NCBI GenBank assembly: GCA_016648135.1
Contig: JADDOH010004201.1
Location: 186,001 to 250,000 of the forward strand
Source of the DNA: Agrypnia vestita
Lineage: Eukaryota > Arthropoda > Insecta > Trichoptera > Phryganeidae
DNA: 64,000 bases
Direction of reading: 5' to 3'
Position numbers and translations under genes: made by a program. How positions within the stretch are numbered: the first letter of the stretch is position 1; each line of letters opens with the position of its first letter. The notes under the pieces are model-generated. The model searched no databases and was not told where the DNA came from. It worked only from the letters and a program-made list of their open reading frames with translations. Shown in pieces: positions 43,350 through 56,147 of the stretch.

Positions 43350-45014
43350 GTGAGCTCGGAAGAAAATAGACATCTTTATGCATTGAAAAAAAATATAAAA
43401 CTTTTTACTTGAAACCTAAAAAAATCAGTCAAATATTAAATATTCTTTCAAAATATATATAAATCTTAAAAGTGGTTTGTATGCAGGTAGATGTTAAGCT
43501 GATTAAAAAAAAAAAAAAAAGCCTCGCTTATTTTTTTGTAACAAACGTTAACGTATGAACGGAGAACGATGTGAAAACGATGCAAAGATTAGAAACTGAA
43601 ATGAACGCGGCGGTGTGTTTCCACGGAACCGTGAATAATGAAATGATTACTTATTAATTGTTTCCCCGGCGTTCGGTGTAAATAATAAGGTGTTTTTGCT
43701 AAGTACTGAAAAAGTAAATCTCTCGCTCGCGGCCGGTTCACGCCTAGTTAGTGCAGCGATTTCATAACTGCAAGTAAAGCGGCGGTGCAGTTTGTGTGAA
43801 ATCCGTGAAACGTTAAACCATGATACCTTAAACAGACTCCAGTGACGGCTGAAATGGATGAAAATACATGCGCCGAACAATTTTAATGATTTTATCGATT
43901 GCAAATTTTGGATGGCAGCCGTGCGGCCCAATTCTGCTTTGCAGTGCTGGGTTGCACGGTTGCCTTTAGCATTAAAAAATGCCAACCTGTCGGCGAATTA
44001 GTAGGACCGATATAGGAGCTTTTGCTTATAAAACAGTCCTGGGTAAACGATGGGTCTGCCCTCATTGCGCCGAACAATTTATATAGATTCCTATATTACT
44101 TGACTTGCGGAATATTTATATTTTTTATTTACTTTCCAAATTTTGCGTGTAATGTTTTCTGTGCTATTTTATGATGAATTGTGAAGAAGCAAACTGCATG
44201 AGAAATAATAATAATACAATTAAAATATATTCATATCTTATTATACACAAATATCACTCTCTTTATTAGTTTTCTTGAAGAGTAGAAATAATGCTGATTC
44301 CTGATATAATATTTATTTAGTATCAGAACGATATTAAGTTACTAAAATTAAATATTTAAAAAATTTAATTCAAATTTACAATGCTTTTTCATCAATATAT
44401 TTGCATAAAAACGTTCTTACTTTGAACCCGAAATTTTACGATTTCTTTTTCTGGCTTATTTTAAACCTCTTCCACATGTATATGGTTGTGGTAAAAATTG
44501 ATTTGACAACTACGTTTATTTATTTATTCGTTTAATTAATTATAATTATTTTTTTACGCGTTTTTATATAAAAATAATGCACCGATAGTGTTTATTTATG
44601 TGTGGTGTGAAAATTGTAAAATATTCTTATTGTCTGCGAATTTATTTATTTTAAAAGTCAATATTATGAAGCAACGCTAATTCTGTAAACAACAAGATTG
44701 AAGTTTTGCAAGGAATTTTAGCGAGATCATTGTAAAACACTTTTATTTCTTTGACATTTACAAATAATATGAGTCAATTTGTGGGTGGCATTGAAAATTT
44801 CCCTTTTATAAGGAAATTTTAAATTGGTCATTCGATTTCGTAATTTTTTTCCACTGTGCGTTGGCAGCATTGGATCATTTGTAGTTTGCCATAAAAAGAA
44901 TTAATCTAATATCGTATTTATAAAAAAATTATTCAAGTTACGAAAATAATTAATGATTGCCTCCTTTTTCCTCCCCCTCCAAACAGTTAAATTAAAATTA
45001 ATTGATTTAAACAC
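43350..45014 (+). other. Start of probable first intron
   Basis: AT-rich, with a poly-A run near 43506. Nothing else recognised. The minus-strand ORF at 43647-43985 has no known domain. Confidence 0.45.
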
Positions 45015-45150
45015 AGCCTTAGCAATCATCGAGCTTGCACGCGAATATGTATGAATGTGGATGAGGTGAGAGCTGTGTCGAGACAGAAGGGTGTGGCGTT
45101 CTATCCTCTCTGCATACTCCCACGAAACGGCGTGGTAGTAGTAGTACCTA
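45015..45150 (+). pseudogene. Family D LINE C-terminal scrap
   Basis: Reads SLSNHRACTRICMNVDEVRA, then ..GVAFYPLC, matching NRRACMRRCM...ALSSLP of the copy at 6347. A (TAG) tail follows. Confidence 0.6.
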
Positions 45151-45289
45151 ACAAAATATTTTGAAAAATGGTTTGACCTGAAAAAGCTCCACGATTGGAG
45201 GAGTTCAACGATTGGACAAGCGCGAAACCTGTAAAACATTATTTTTATCGTATAAGCATCATTAGCGCACCGGTTGTATTTCAAACAGA

Positions 45290-45570
45290 ATCTCGAGCCG
45301 GCTTTTCAAATGAACTCCCGAGTCTCACTTGGCCATTAAGTGTAAGAATCGGGAAGAACGGTGCCCACTTGACGATCAGACGGGGCTTGAGTGCGCGGTC
45401 GGCGTACCATACAGTGCTCTGCCCCTCGGGCGATGTTTGTGTCGACACTTTCTAGGTTGCGGAGCCGAGCGCCGCCGGAGAAACTAGTCCGCTGCGGACG
45501 CTTTTTGCTCCGGCGCGGATCTGCTCGTTTGCTTTTTCAAAATGGATCAGAATTCGGTGTCAGGGTGAGC
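45290..45570 (+). promoter_or_regulatory. Second CpG-rich block with a splice donor
   Basis: GC-rich non-repetitive segment about 2 kb downstream of the signal-peptide exon. It ends at an ATG (45542, MDQNSVSG) followed by GG|GTGAGC (GT at 45565). It looks like an alternative first exon or intronic promoter. From the 45542 ATG the exon would be phase 2, while the upstream exon is phase 1, so both cannot feed the same acceptor in frame from these ATGs. It may be non-coding or an enhancer. Confidence 0.35.
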
Positions 45571-48119
45571 CAAACGGAAGCGCGAATTTTAGTGAATGTT
45601 TCCGCATACGAAACTGACGTTTGTTCCGGTGTGGGGCAATGGAGTTTCCCCGAAAATTTCGAATCTTGATACGATCTGAAAATAATTAACTTTATCACAA
45701 TTGTTACCCTAAAACGCAAACAATAATTGAGCGTGACAAAAGGACAATAATAAATTGTGTTTGTTAATCTTCACGATAGAATTTAATTTTGTTTACACAC
45801 TTTTTTAGCAATATTACTGTTTAATTTATTACCCACTATAAATTTGTTTACCTACTTTAAAAAATCGAAATTCGTGTCAATTAAGAGATTTTTTTAAGTT
45901 AAATTTAAAGTATTTCAACAAGATTAATAAATGTGACATATAAACTGATTAATACATTTAATATAATTGATATATTAATTTGATTTGTCTTTAATGAGTT
46001 GCTCCTTAATGATAGAAACTTCACTCTGAAACGAATCCCAAACGTTGTCATCTAAAAAATCATTCAAATAGAGTCTGGAGAGTCCTTGACGTAAATGAAT
46101 TGTTATTACAGACTCTTTGACATCGGTTATCTCATAACATCACTATAGCATCTTTGCATCCTAAGATGTCGTGATCAGATAACATGAAGTATGTTGTTGG
46201 GCAAAACACATAATACAGAAATAAATTTGTAAAAAAGGGTACATTCAATACTTGACACAAATTGTCAGAAAAAAGAGATTAAATTAAAAATTAACTTTAT
46301 ATTGATTTTAAACCGATAAAACAAAACTTTTGTAACTTACTCGTATTAATCTGGATTTTTACAAAAGAAAAATGGTACTTTAATTTAAAATATGTTTTAA
46401 AGTAAAGTAAAACATATTTTAAATTATAATGTTGCACCACGAAGTATCTGCCAAATCTTTCAATGATATTAAAAATGTTACTATTTATTAGTTACATTTT
46501 TTACAAAATCTGTAGAGTAGGTACTAGAAATACATATAAAAATATAAAAAATGTATAAGATGATCGCAATAATACGATGTTTGCAAGATCTAATTTCAAT
46601 TTGTAATTTCTGTATGAATATAATCCGGTAGAAATACAGTCCTTCGTTTATTGAAGAATTTACCTTAAGAATATCCCCCGAAATCATATGACAAAGCAAA
46701 CTTACATTTTATCTCTTTCTTTTGTATCAGCTTTTTTTTACTTAACGAGGAAACGTTAACCTGCATGGCTGAACTATTATTTATATGCAATAATATTGAA
46801 AAGATATTTTATACTTTTTGTATTCTAGTACGGAATACGTTTTCTTGATATATTTTATACATATAAATTTAGTTTAGATGGTTAGTTCGCAGTGTGGGCA
46901 ACGTCGTCGTCAAAACACTTTTATTTTCACTAAAGTCGTCATAAAAAAATGATAATTTAGTAATTATAATTCTTCCGCAGACGTAGACTAGCCGAAGAAA
47001 TGACACTTAAACTTGGATCGTTTATAATATGTATTAATAAGCGACACACGTCAAAGTATAATTGATAATGTTTCCAAAAGTTATGTACGTAAATTTGATT
47101 GGTTTCCATGTATAGGAGATAAGGTTAGCATCCGGTTACCTGTGAATACTAATTCGTGATTAATGCTGCCGATAATAATCACACACTGTAAAATTACAAA
47201 TGTGTTGACGTACCTTGATCTTGGAATTTTTGTTTTATTTAAAAATTAACACAGCCTTGAAGTTATTCGGTGGATCGGTGATGTTTGATGAGGAAATGTT
47301 AAAGTTTTAATATTTTACCTGGAAGCAAATCGCGTGTGGTTTAGAATAGATAAAAGTATTGAAAAAGTGTGAAAATAAACGCATTATTATTTATAATAAT
47401 CATTTAAAAATATTAAAGTGAGAGGGACTATCTCGGTGCAGACCTAATGCAAGGCCACCTTTCAATACGTATCGATATGTACACGACTGTGTTTGCTATG
47501 TTATGCTTTTAGTGTATTTTTAGCGATACAATTTATAAGTACATTGACTGGTATTTACGAAAAACAAAATATTATACATATTATGCATTTTATAACCGAA
47601 AAATAATTGGTATATTTTGATTGACGGGCATATTTAATGGTCAAATTTTATCAAAATAAATTCCAGAACATCAAAATCACCGACAGCCTTATTTCCGGTA
47701 CCGCCTTGGTTCAGGATGCAATAACATGCCACAATGCAGCTAATGCGGTGGATTTGGTATATATAAATATAAATAATAATAATAATGAACTAATAATTCC
47801 TTAAATCCGCCACAACAAGAAATGGAAATCATTTCTCATGTACGAGTTTTTACAAAAAATACTTGAAAACATTGTCGATGTGTACACACTTTTGTTTTCT
47901 ATTTCTTGAAAGTGTGAATATTATCAAAGACAAAATAAAATTTTTGTTCTAATTATATTTAATAGTGGTAAAAATCACGTACTCCTTAAAATTCTTATAT
48001 TTTAAAAACAATACGTACGCAGGAGGTCTTAATGTTTTACGTAATTTTTGTGTTAGATTTTTAACACTACAACAGCCCACGAGACTCAATTATTACCACG
48101 GTAGCCAGAGACAATACAA
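45571..48119 (+). other. Intron-like AT-rich stretch
   Basis: A 20-base-class imperfect inverted repeat ('aatttaaaatatgttttaaag'-type) sits near 46380-46425. Otherwise nothing recognised. Confidence 0.4.
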
Positions 48120-48234
48120 AAGACAACACCCTGGTTTAAGATAATCACATGACGCATTACGACCTCAACGTGAATCAAACCCGGAACCCTCAGTATGAGA
48201 AGCCAGTATCATGCCCACTGGACTACGAGCCTTT
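48120..48234 (-). mobile_element. tRNA-derived SINE, family D
   Basis: Minus strand: 'tcgtagtccagtgggcatga' (box A region), then 'ggttccgggtttgattc' (box B). The same layout recurs at 49312-49404. Not a functional tRNA: no clean cloverleaf and no discriminator/CCA context. Confidence 0.65.
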
Positions 48235-48374
48235 TTTCACGGATATTTGAAAAAAAAATTGTTTGCTTATCGCTAGTTGTAAAGTGTAAACTGCTCCCCA
48301 CCGGTCTTTTTTTAAACCACATTGTTCAAATCTTTCCATTTCTTCTCGTGAATTATTTTAACATAACAAAATGT

Positions 48375-48510
48375 TAGTAAACTTAGTAAAAACCACTACC
48401 AGATTTACGGTCTACCGGTTTCGAGACGCACCCGTTTCTTCTTCAGGACCAACACTACACTACTGCATTCACAAAACTATACACCCCAACCATAGTATTG
48501 TAAAACTATC
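48375..48510 (-). mobile_element. PLE 3' end with decayed hammerhead-like motif
   Basis: Minus strand: CTGAAGA, then GAAACG-GGTG-CGTCTC (one mismatch), then GAAAC-CGGTAGACCG. The 'gtagtggtttttac' beyond it is like the ends of the other copies. Confidence 0.5.
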
Positions 48511-49311
48511 ACCACTATTGTTCACATGCGTGATAATCTTGTCAGAGAAATTAAACTACTGAACAATTCAGGGATCTAACGAGAGAGAGTGCTTTAAATA
48601 TTAATAATATTATTTTAACATAAGTTGTCGTGTCTTAGTGGCTTATTCTGCGGTTAAGTTAAAACGAAATGAATAAATTCAAATTTCTTTTTTTTACTTT
48701 AATAATTAGAACACGTGAAAAGAATATCAGTAGTAAATGTGTATTAATTTATTTATTAATTTGTGGTCAGCTTTATTATAATTTATGTTAGTTCGACATT
48801 GACCTTGTAAAAAATATAAATAACAACTCACTTTCATTTTGGATCTGTGTCATCGCTTTGTGTACGTATTATATTTTTTGTGCGCGATCTCAGGCCGGCG
48901 CGAAATATAATATTCGAGTGAAAATTTATTATGTTGAATCAACATTATTAAATACTTTCGCTCGCTTTTCGTTTTTACTTACTTGAGGTTATGTCCCATA
49001 AGAGAGCGTGTCCCCTTAAAACCATCGATTAATGCCATCCATGATATTGTACTAAAACAATTATAAGATTGATCAAATCACAAGTAGATGGTCACCTGAC
49101 ACACTCAAGTGACATAATATGTATTTCCTACTTAACGTGTCAACAACATGTTTATCATATTTTATTATAGAATGTTTATTATAGTCTAGATCTATTATTT
49201 TTATAAATACGAGTATTAATGAGTTTATTTCCAATATTTTTTAACTCCGCAACGGATAACGAAGCCTAGTGTAGTGAAACACACCACGAAAACGCTCAAG
49301 CTGGAGTACAA
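48511..49311. other. Unannotated AT-rich stretch
   Basis: Nothing recognised. Confidence 0.4.
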
Positions 49312-49404
49312 TACATAGATGAATTATGGCCTCACCGGGAATCGAACTCGGAACTCCCAGTATGAAAAGTCAGTGTCGTGTCTACTGGACTACGAGATCC
49401 GCTT
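49312..49404 (-). mobile_element. tRNA-derived SINE, family D
   Basis: Minus strand: 'tcgtagtccagtagacacga', then 'gagttccgagttcgattcc' (box B). Paralogue of 48120-48234, same strand, about 1.2 kb away. Confidence 0.65.
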
Positions 49405-49754
49405 TTTATATTAAATCATAAAGCCGTTTTTTTTATATTAAATCAGCTGAGTGTATTTGGTATTTTGAAGAAATTGTCGTATCAAAAATATATTATTTTC
49501 TCTATTTAATTAAAACAAAAATCGTTACGTCTTCGTGTACTTATATATTTTGCAATTGATGAAAATGCCTCGAATTTAGGGAGGTTTGAGCAGTGGTACT
49601 AAAAACATAATTTAGGCAGGAAGGGTGGAACAGAAGTCGAGGATTTTGGGAGGGGATTGGAAAGGTTTAGAACTGTATGGAAAAGTACGAAGAAGATGCT
49701 CATTGTTAAGCCATAACCCCTTATGGTGCTTGTATGCTATTTTTTGTATATCAA

Positions 49755-49945
49755 AGCTTGCGATAAAGAAAGGTCTTGTCATGGTCAGCTGGTTTGGTCA
49801 TGTAGAATGTATGAACATGTATTAGAAGATGCAAGCATGTAGCCGAAGCAAAAAAGTGTGTGCCAAGATAGTAGAATATATCGTTCTATCGTCTCTGCCT
49901 ACCCCTGCGAGGTAACGGTGTGATGGTTAGTTAGTTAGTTTGCAA
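49755..49945 (+). pseudogene. Family D LINE C-terminal remnant
   Basis: Reads MVSWFGHVECMN (compare LRWFGHVGRMN at 62308), then, shifted, a region ending in 'ctctgcctacccctgcgag' and 'gtgatggttagttagttag', the same 3' end as the copy at 62205. Confidence 0.65.
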
Positions 49946-50849
49946 TAAAGGTCTGTGAATGAGCATTTCAGCTAATTAGTTTGTTCTTTGTGCAAAATAC
50001 ATAAACAAATCGCTTTTAATTCAAACTCGTAGTAATGCCCTTTGCCCGAGTTACTGTTTTTCTACAGACATACGCTCTAAGATTCATCTGATTTAGCGGT
50101 TAAGACCGATATGTATCAGTTGGTCTATTATTTTATGAATAATATGGAGGTCTGCGTACTAAATACGATAAACCTCGCGCTCAACTCAAAAAGATGTGTA
50201 GAAATCTGATGGATTGCTTTACCAAGCATAAAAGGTATTTATACGCTATGAGCTAATGCAATAATATGACTATTTTTAAAGGTATATCATTCATGCAACA
50301 GTGAATGTAGTATATTAAATAAGTGCAAGGAATCCAACCGATATAAAAAATAAGAAACATAGTCCAATGAATGAATTATTATCGAAAATTAAAATTACGC
50401 TTCAGTGTAATATTCTTGCGATTTTTTCAACCAATTTACGAAACAGTACATAAACCAACTGGTCATTTATTAATGTGTTTTGAAATCATCTTAATCGTGT
50501 ATTTTATAAAATTAACCTTTTAATATAATATATTTCGATGCAATAAGTTATCGTTACAAATCGTTTAAGATTTATAAAGCTAGGTAATACATGTGAGATG
50601 CGCGGTGATTGGTTCGTTACAGAAGAGTGTATATAACAAGCATCAAATCATTTCTGAAACCTTAAGAATTATGTTCTTGGGGAATTATACCCTCAAAAAG
50701 AAATTGACTAAATGCGGTCGCTCAGGCGCACATGTGAAAATCCTTGTGAAAAACAGAGTGAAGAATTAACAAATTAGAGACGAATGTTATTCCAATGAGA
50801 ATTAAGAAATGGTTACTGGGATGGTATTAGTTTGAATAACGTATGATTG
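49946..50849. other. Unannotated stretch
   Basis: Nothing recognised. Confidence 0.4.
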
Positions 50850-51080
50850 AGGAGAAGATGGTTATCAAAGTACACAAAGGACGGGTATTGAAAGACCGAT
50901 ACTCGAAAGACCTGATATGATTAAAGACCTTAGATGATCAGAAATTAAACGACGAAAAATCGATGAGCGATCATAAAAGATGTATGAAAGTGAAAGAGGA
51001 AAGATTTTTTACAGCAGAAAAGTGAGGCGTTCTATTGGAAAACGGAATAGTGGTTAGTCAGTTCGAAAAAGATGAATTAC
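50850..51080 (+). pseudogene. Possible family D LINE remnant, decayed
   Basis: Reads EKMVIKVHKGRVLKDRYSKD (compare ERMVKKIYEARVEGKRNRG) and later 'gaggcgttctattgg' and 'gtggttagtcag', matching the order of the family D end. Confidence 0.4.
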
Positions 51081-52685
51081 ATTTTTTTTTATATTTCATG
51101 CAAATAAATATATAAATAAACTAAAATATGCACCGAAACTTTAGGTGGCACGTTCCTCGTTAGCACTATGCGGATTTATTGAAATATTTAAATATTTTAT
51201 GTTTAAAAAATAGAGCACAGCTCTCGACATTTTACTCTTGTATAAGATCTGTCAAAACTAATTTAATTGTTTAATCTCTATTACTACTTAAAATATTCAC
51301 GTCCCAGCAAGGGCTGAGAAAGAACACAACTACTTATGCCTCTTTCACATTCCTGTAGCTCGTACCAACTCCGGATTACGCTCACCCAAAGTGGGAATGT
51401 ACCGAGCTTACAATAACTCGTTCACCGATATTGATATCTATGTTGTGGTTTCATATTATGAACTAAGAACCCAAGTGAATATTATTCTGCATTTAATTTA
51501 TATTCTACAATGGCAACATTTAATTTATATTCAAATGAGTACATTATGCTCTGCCAACGCAAGTTATAAATGGAGCTTCTATAAATGGGTAGCTTTGCTT
51601 ATTATTTTCACTTGTTTAATTATGTTATTAGGTACTTAATTTTATTTCATCACTTCGTTATATTCACTATTTGTTTCTATGTGAAATATGTTACTACACA
51701 GAATGTTCGATGCTGATTATTCAAACTGTTATACATACATACATAGCACCAACTTGTATCTATTTTATTTTAAAATAAAATAAAATAATACATTGTGGTT
51801 ACTCATTTTAATCAATTATATAATGAACATTTTTATCGCCCGAACGAAGAATATGAAATCAGTTGGTTAAATTAATTTTAAATTTGATTAAATATTTTTA
51901 ATATTACTAAAACCTCTGTTGCATTATATAACGCAAAATTTTAATCAAAAGTATAGTATAATGTTTAATTGTTATTAAGTGTTTAGCAACGTATTCATTC
52001 TTCATGTGCTAGTGACGTAAAGCCTGTGGATGTCGGAAGGAGTTAGTTTCTTTCCACCGCCCACAAAACCTCTCGGTTACGTGGAGGTAGTGAAATTATA
52101 ATGAATTTCTACAGAATAATACATTATTTGCGTGAGCAAGAGTCGGTTAGTATTGACGTATCGCATAATTTTGTAAGAATTAAATAATTGTTTACTTTCC
52201 ATAAAATTGAGTTTAACTGAATCGTTTTTCCATCAATACGCAATTACCAAAATTAATTAAATACCTAAATTATTATATAATTTAATTTAATTCTGATAAT
52301 TATTTGTTTGCAAAAAGATGGGATATTTAGATACACCTTAATAATATCAAATATATATCCCATTTACGTCGCCTATTTTTACTTTTAATCTATATATTTG
52401 TTTAACATCATTATAACTCTATATAACTAAATAAGAAACTTGTGAAACTGCCCACACTTGTAAAATATAGAACTTACCTGCGCAAACTTCTATATAACAT
52501 CGATACGCATTACATTCATCAAACAAGTAATCACCATTACACGTTCGTACCACGTAGTCAAACCTGATGAAGCATCGATTTCCCTTTCTTTACCGTTCTA
52601 TACTATGGAAAATTAATTTGTCTAAAGTGCCTCAGACTCTCATTTTCAATGGCCTCACACAGAACGAGTAGAACGGGTACTGCAT

Positions 52686-52687
<2 letters not shown>
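51081..52687. other. Unannotated AT-rich stretch
   Basis: Nothing recognised beyond short A/T repeats near 51770. Confidence 0.4.
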
Positions 52688-52716
<29 letters not shown>

Positions 52717-52717
52717 C
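52688..52717. repeat. (GT)n microsatellite
   Basis: About thirteen GT units with one interruption. Confidence 0.95.
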
Positions 52718-52938
52718 ATTACTATTACCAAGCTAACTCTTGATTCAGAAGTTGTTCTGGCTACAGAAATGTCTGCAAGAAATGATAATCTAATTACGGT
52801 TAAAACTTTCTTTGATTGAAAAGGTTGAATTGTAGTATTTCAATGATAACGTTTTATATTATCTCGGAAAATACTGGTGACAATACGCGGGATGCTCATA
52901 TAATTAGGGTCATTATTACATCTTCTCAATCTTCCAGC

Positions 52939-53014
52939 CTCCGAGTAATCACCTGTCGATGTCCTTGACGGTACTCCTCGACCTTCGTAGGCCGTGGTTC
53001 GGAGAGCTGATGCA
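52939..53014 (+). CDS. Weak exon candidate
   Basis: A pyrimidine-rich acceptor ('tcttctcaatcttccag', AG at 52937-52938) precedes an open frame (PPSNHLSMSLTVLLDLRRPW, then FGELMQR) that meets a possible donor AAG|GTTAGC at about 53014. The frame stays open to 53171. It is GC-richer than its surroundings but unrecognised. If real it could belong to the gene starting at 43289, but that is untested. Confidence 0.22.
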
Positions 53015-53171
53015 AAGGTTAGCCGGCAGCATCCGGTTCTATAGTCGAGTTGGAGATCACTTTCTTCCTCTTCAGCCTTCTGTCACCGTCCGTTCTTCGG
53101 GTTATTATCTCTGCAGACAACGCGTCGCAAACTTTGGAGGAAATGTCTTAAACACACCGAAGAGAAACTAA

Positions 53172-53879
53172 CTTTATTATTTATCAGTGGGTTTCAGTAT
53201 ACACAATTTAAGTTATAAAACTAACAAACCAAATCTCCAAAATTACAACTTTAGATAATTTGAGAGTGATACACAATCAGCGCGCAACACGCAACGGCTC
53301 AGGCAAGACGCAAGGGTCGCTCCAACAAATTACATGGTCTTGATATTTTTATAATATAATATTTTTTTATTTTATCTTTTTTTATTTATCTTTAGGTATA
53401 AGTGAATAGAGTCAATTAAAAAAATGGTTTTCTATTCATAAATTTTCTGCTTTATAGTCCTGCAACTATTGTGTCCCGTGATTTTTCGCCGACGAACGGC
53501 TCATTCAATAATAATTGTATTAACATAACATAACAATAATATTCACCTTGAAATATTTATGGAAATTACTAAATATTAAAATGCAAAACAAGAAATACAG
53601 GATTGAGTTAGTACAACCCTGAAAAGGAAGTAGTGAGGGTTAAACCGTTATTTCAACCGGTTATTTTCGCCAATCATCGACGCAATCAGATACAAATCTC
53701 AAATAACGGTTAACGTGTCACCGGTTAAAATACCATCACTACAAGGAAGTGATCCACTTCAAAACAGATGATTCACCGTTTAGTAAAAATAATTTTGGTT
53801 TTGGTTAGTGATTTTAACGAAAAGTATGCAGGAATACAGAAAGCACCACTTGCAGTCTGTGACGTCGAAGAGCCGGTCT
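53172..53879. other. Unannotated stretch
   Basis: A motif 'caatcagcgcg' near 53277 is shared with about 21214. Nothing else. Confidence 0.4.
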
Positions 53880-54090
53880 AACGACCCGACAGAGTTAACT
53901 GTAACGTTTGTATAGGGCGGAGAATGATCGGCGTAGTAAGGAATTCCAGGCGGGCGCCGCACGCGATGCGCTGCTCACCGGGCCCATAGATATTGCGAGA
54001 AAACAGTCGAGCAAACGAATAGAAATTCTTCCATACAGAAGCTTCGAACCGTTTCATCCGACCTGCGGGAATTACAGGTTTAACAACATT
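53880..54090. other. GC-richer patch, function unknown
   Basis: Contains 'aggcgggcgccgcacgcg' and an open plus-strand frame (..NDRRSKEFQAGAARDALLT..). No domain recognised and splice signals are weak. Confidence 0.2.
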
Positions 54091-54330
54091 ATCTGTATAA
54101 AAAATAATATGTTATTCATTTTTAACTTGTAGCATCATAGGTATTGTTCGCGTGACTCCTAATTAACATTTGAGATTGATAACTAGGTATGTCCCTAACA
54201 AAAATACGTTCCTGTCATTAGTTTTCATTTTGAAAAAAATAGTTAAAAACGCCTGAAATTGAATTTTTCTAATCACAACGTGATTTTCATCGAAATCGTT
54301 AAAGCTATTTTCGATAAACAATATATACTT

Positions 54331-54520
54331 ACAGGGTGTAATAGAGATAGTCCATAATATTTTATAGGTGAATTCTGCCTTGATTATGAGTCTAAAATGT
54401 TCAAACAACCATGACCTATAATATCAACGGTTAGGGAGATATGCGACATCAAAGTTTGAAATTTTTTTCTCAATATTTCTGACTTATTTTTAGCAAAACG
54501 TTGGAATATCCTTAGTTTTT
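54331..54520 (-). mobile_element. One arm of the palindromic foldback element
   Basis: Shares 'tgattatgagtctaaaatg', 'atcatga/accatgacct' and 'gagatatgcgacatcaaag', then 'atatttctgacttattttt', with the arms at 24194-24743. Starts at 'acagggtgtaa'. The second arm is absent. Confidence 0.75.
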
Positions 54521-55812
54521 GACAAAAGCTGTTCTCGCCACGGTATCGACACTTAAGTCCTGATTATGGACCCTACGCGTAAAAATGCATAAGCACACGT
54601 ACACACGGCAGAATTTTTCAAAAAACTAACCAGAAACTTATGAACGGCCGCAAAAACATAAGAATATTTTAAAATGAAAAATATAAATATTGAAACCACT
54701 CTACGTCGTACTTTCAGAGTAAATAAGAAGACTACACATTATTTTAGGAGTATAACTATTGTTTTAGTATTCTAGATAATTTTGAATGCTTATCAACGAC
54801 GCATTTTTTATATTTAAAAAATATTGTGTTAGTTTTTTGGGAAAAAGTAACGTGAATCCGTGTGACGGTAATCTTTAAACGTTTGAATTTACTCTCACTT
54901 ACCCAAAGACTTTTCACAATGAATTTTTTCTGACACGTAATTTGACATTTTGGAAATCATTTTAAAACTTCGAAATTTGTTCCATTCGTTTTTGCTAGAT
55001 GTAGCGCGGTCGCATCCGACTTAATTATCTAATACTACTTTGTATAAGATCCTTGTTTTCTTGCTTTTTTTCCCATCTCTCGTGGGTCTCATTTCGATAG
55101 TCATTTACGTATTGTTTTTTTTATATTTTGACCATTTTTTAATGGATTTTTTTCCCATGCTATGTTGGTCGCGAAACTAACATTGGAAGCGCCTGGGCTC
55201 CGACAAGACGTGCAGTGAGTCGCGTGTCTCCTCAGCCTTGCGGTAAATTTATTAAATCTATAAATTTTATAAGACACTTTGAAGTAATCGACCACTTTTC
55301 GTAATTCTAGCGCTCGTATATAACACTGAATGGACGTAATAATTCTTATACCTCGATGCAGTAGATAATTAATGTAGATTTATCTCTGTGTAAGATATTC
55401 TTTTATAATTTTTTTGTATCGTGTCCAAGTTTCTCGACAATCAAATGTTTTATTCCTTTTCTTGCCTTCGGTTTGATAGTTTTCTTTGGAATTTAATTGC
55501 CCCAATACATTCCTAAAATTGTTTAACAAATGGCATATACGCAGACACGATTTGTGAACTTAAATGCTTTCTTTTTATACTTTACACGGAGTAACGCATT
55601 ATATAAGGGTGTATGTACACGAGTGAAATTTTTCCCTCAAGACTCGCAGAGTAGCGGTAAAAATCAGTACACATCGGTTAGTCAGTGTACTCTTCAAACC
55701 ATCCAATGATACGCATAAGAACTAATTTTAATAACATACTAACATCGTGGACTTAAACCATTATGTCACATTGACAGTTGTCTCCGGGACTCTTCTTAAA
55801 AATAACGTAAAA
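54521..55812. other. Unannotated stretch
   Basis: Nothing recognised. Confidence 0.4.
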
Positions 55813-56147
55813 AATTAGTGTATATTATAGATATCTCACAGAGACGAAACTGTATTAATTATGGGAAAGTAGGTATAGAAGTCATTTGGGTGTACACAGG
55901 ACTTATGACCTGTCTTTTTATGGTTGGCTTAAGTGATCACTTTACACAATTGTAATATTCGCCATTTCCACCCATGATAGAATATACCATGCTTATTCAT
56001 TTTTTGCCAACCATTTAAGCCAACCACTTAAGCCAACCATAAAAAGACAGGTCATAAGTCCTGTGTACACCCAAATGACTTCTATACCTACTTTCCCATA
56101 ATTAATACAGTTTCGTCTCTGTGAGATATCTATAATATACACTAATT
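55813..56147. repeat. Perfect 123-bp inverted repeat, 89-bp spacer
   Basis: 55813-55935 and 56025-56147 appear to be exact reverse complements over 123 bases. The spacer (55936-56024) ends with an extra partial unit 'ccaaccatttaagccaacc'. No TIR-type ends or clear target duplication. It is unlike the diverged foldback at 24194 in being perfect, so it is young or kept uniform. Confidence 0.93.

Noticed and set aside
45391..45669. 92-codon ORF in the second GC block
   Set aside because: Open because of GC content. It runs through a good splice donor and has no domain.
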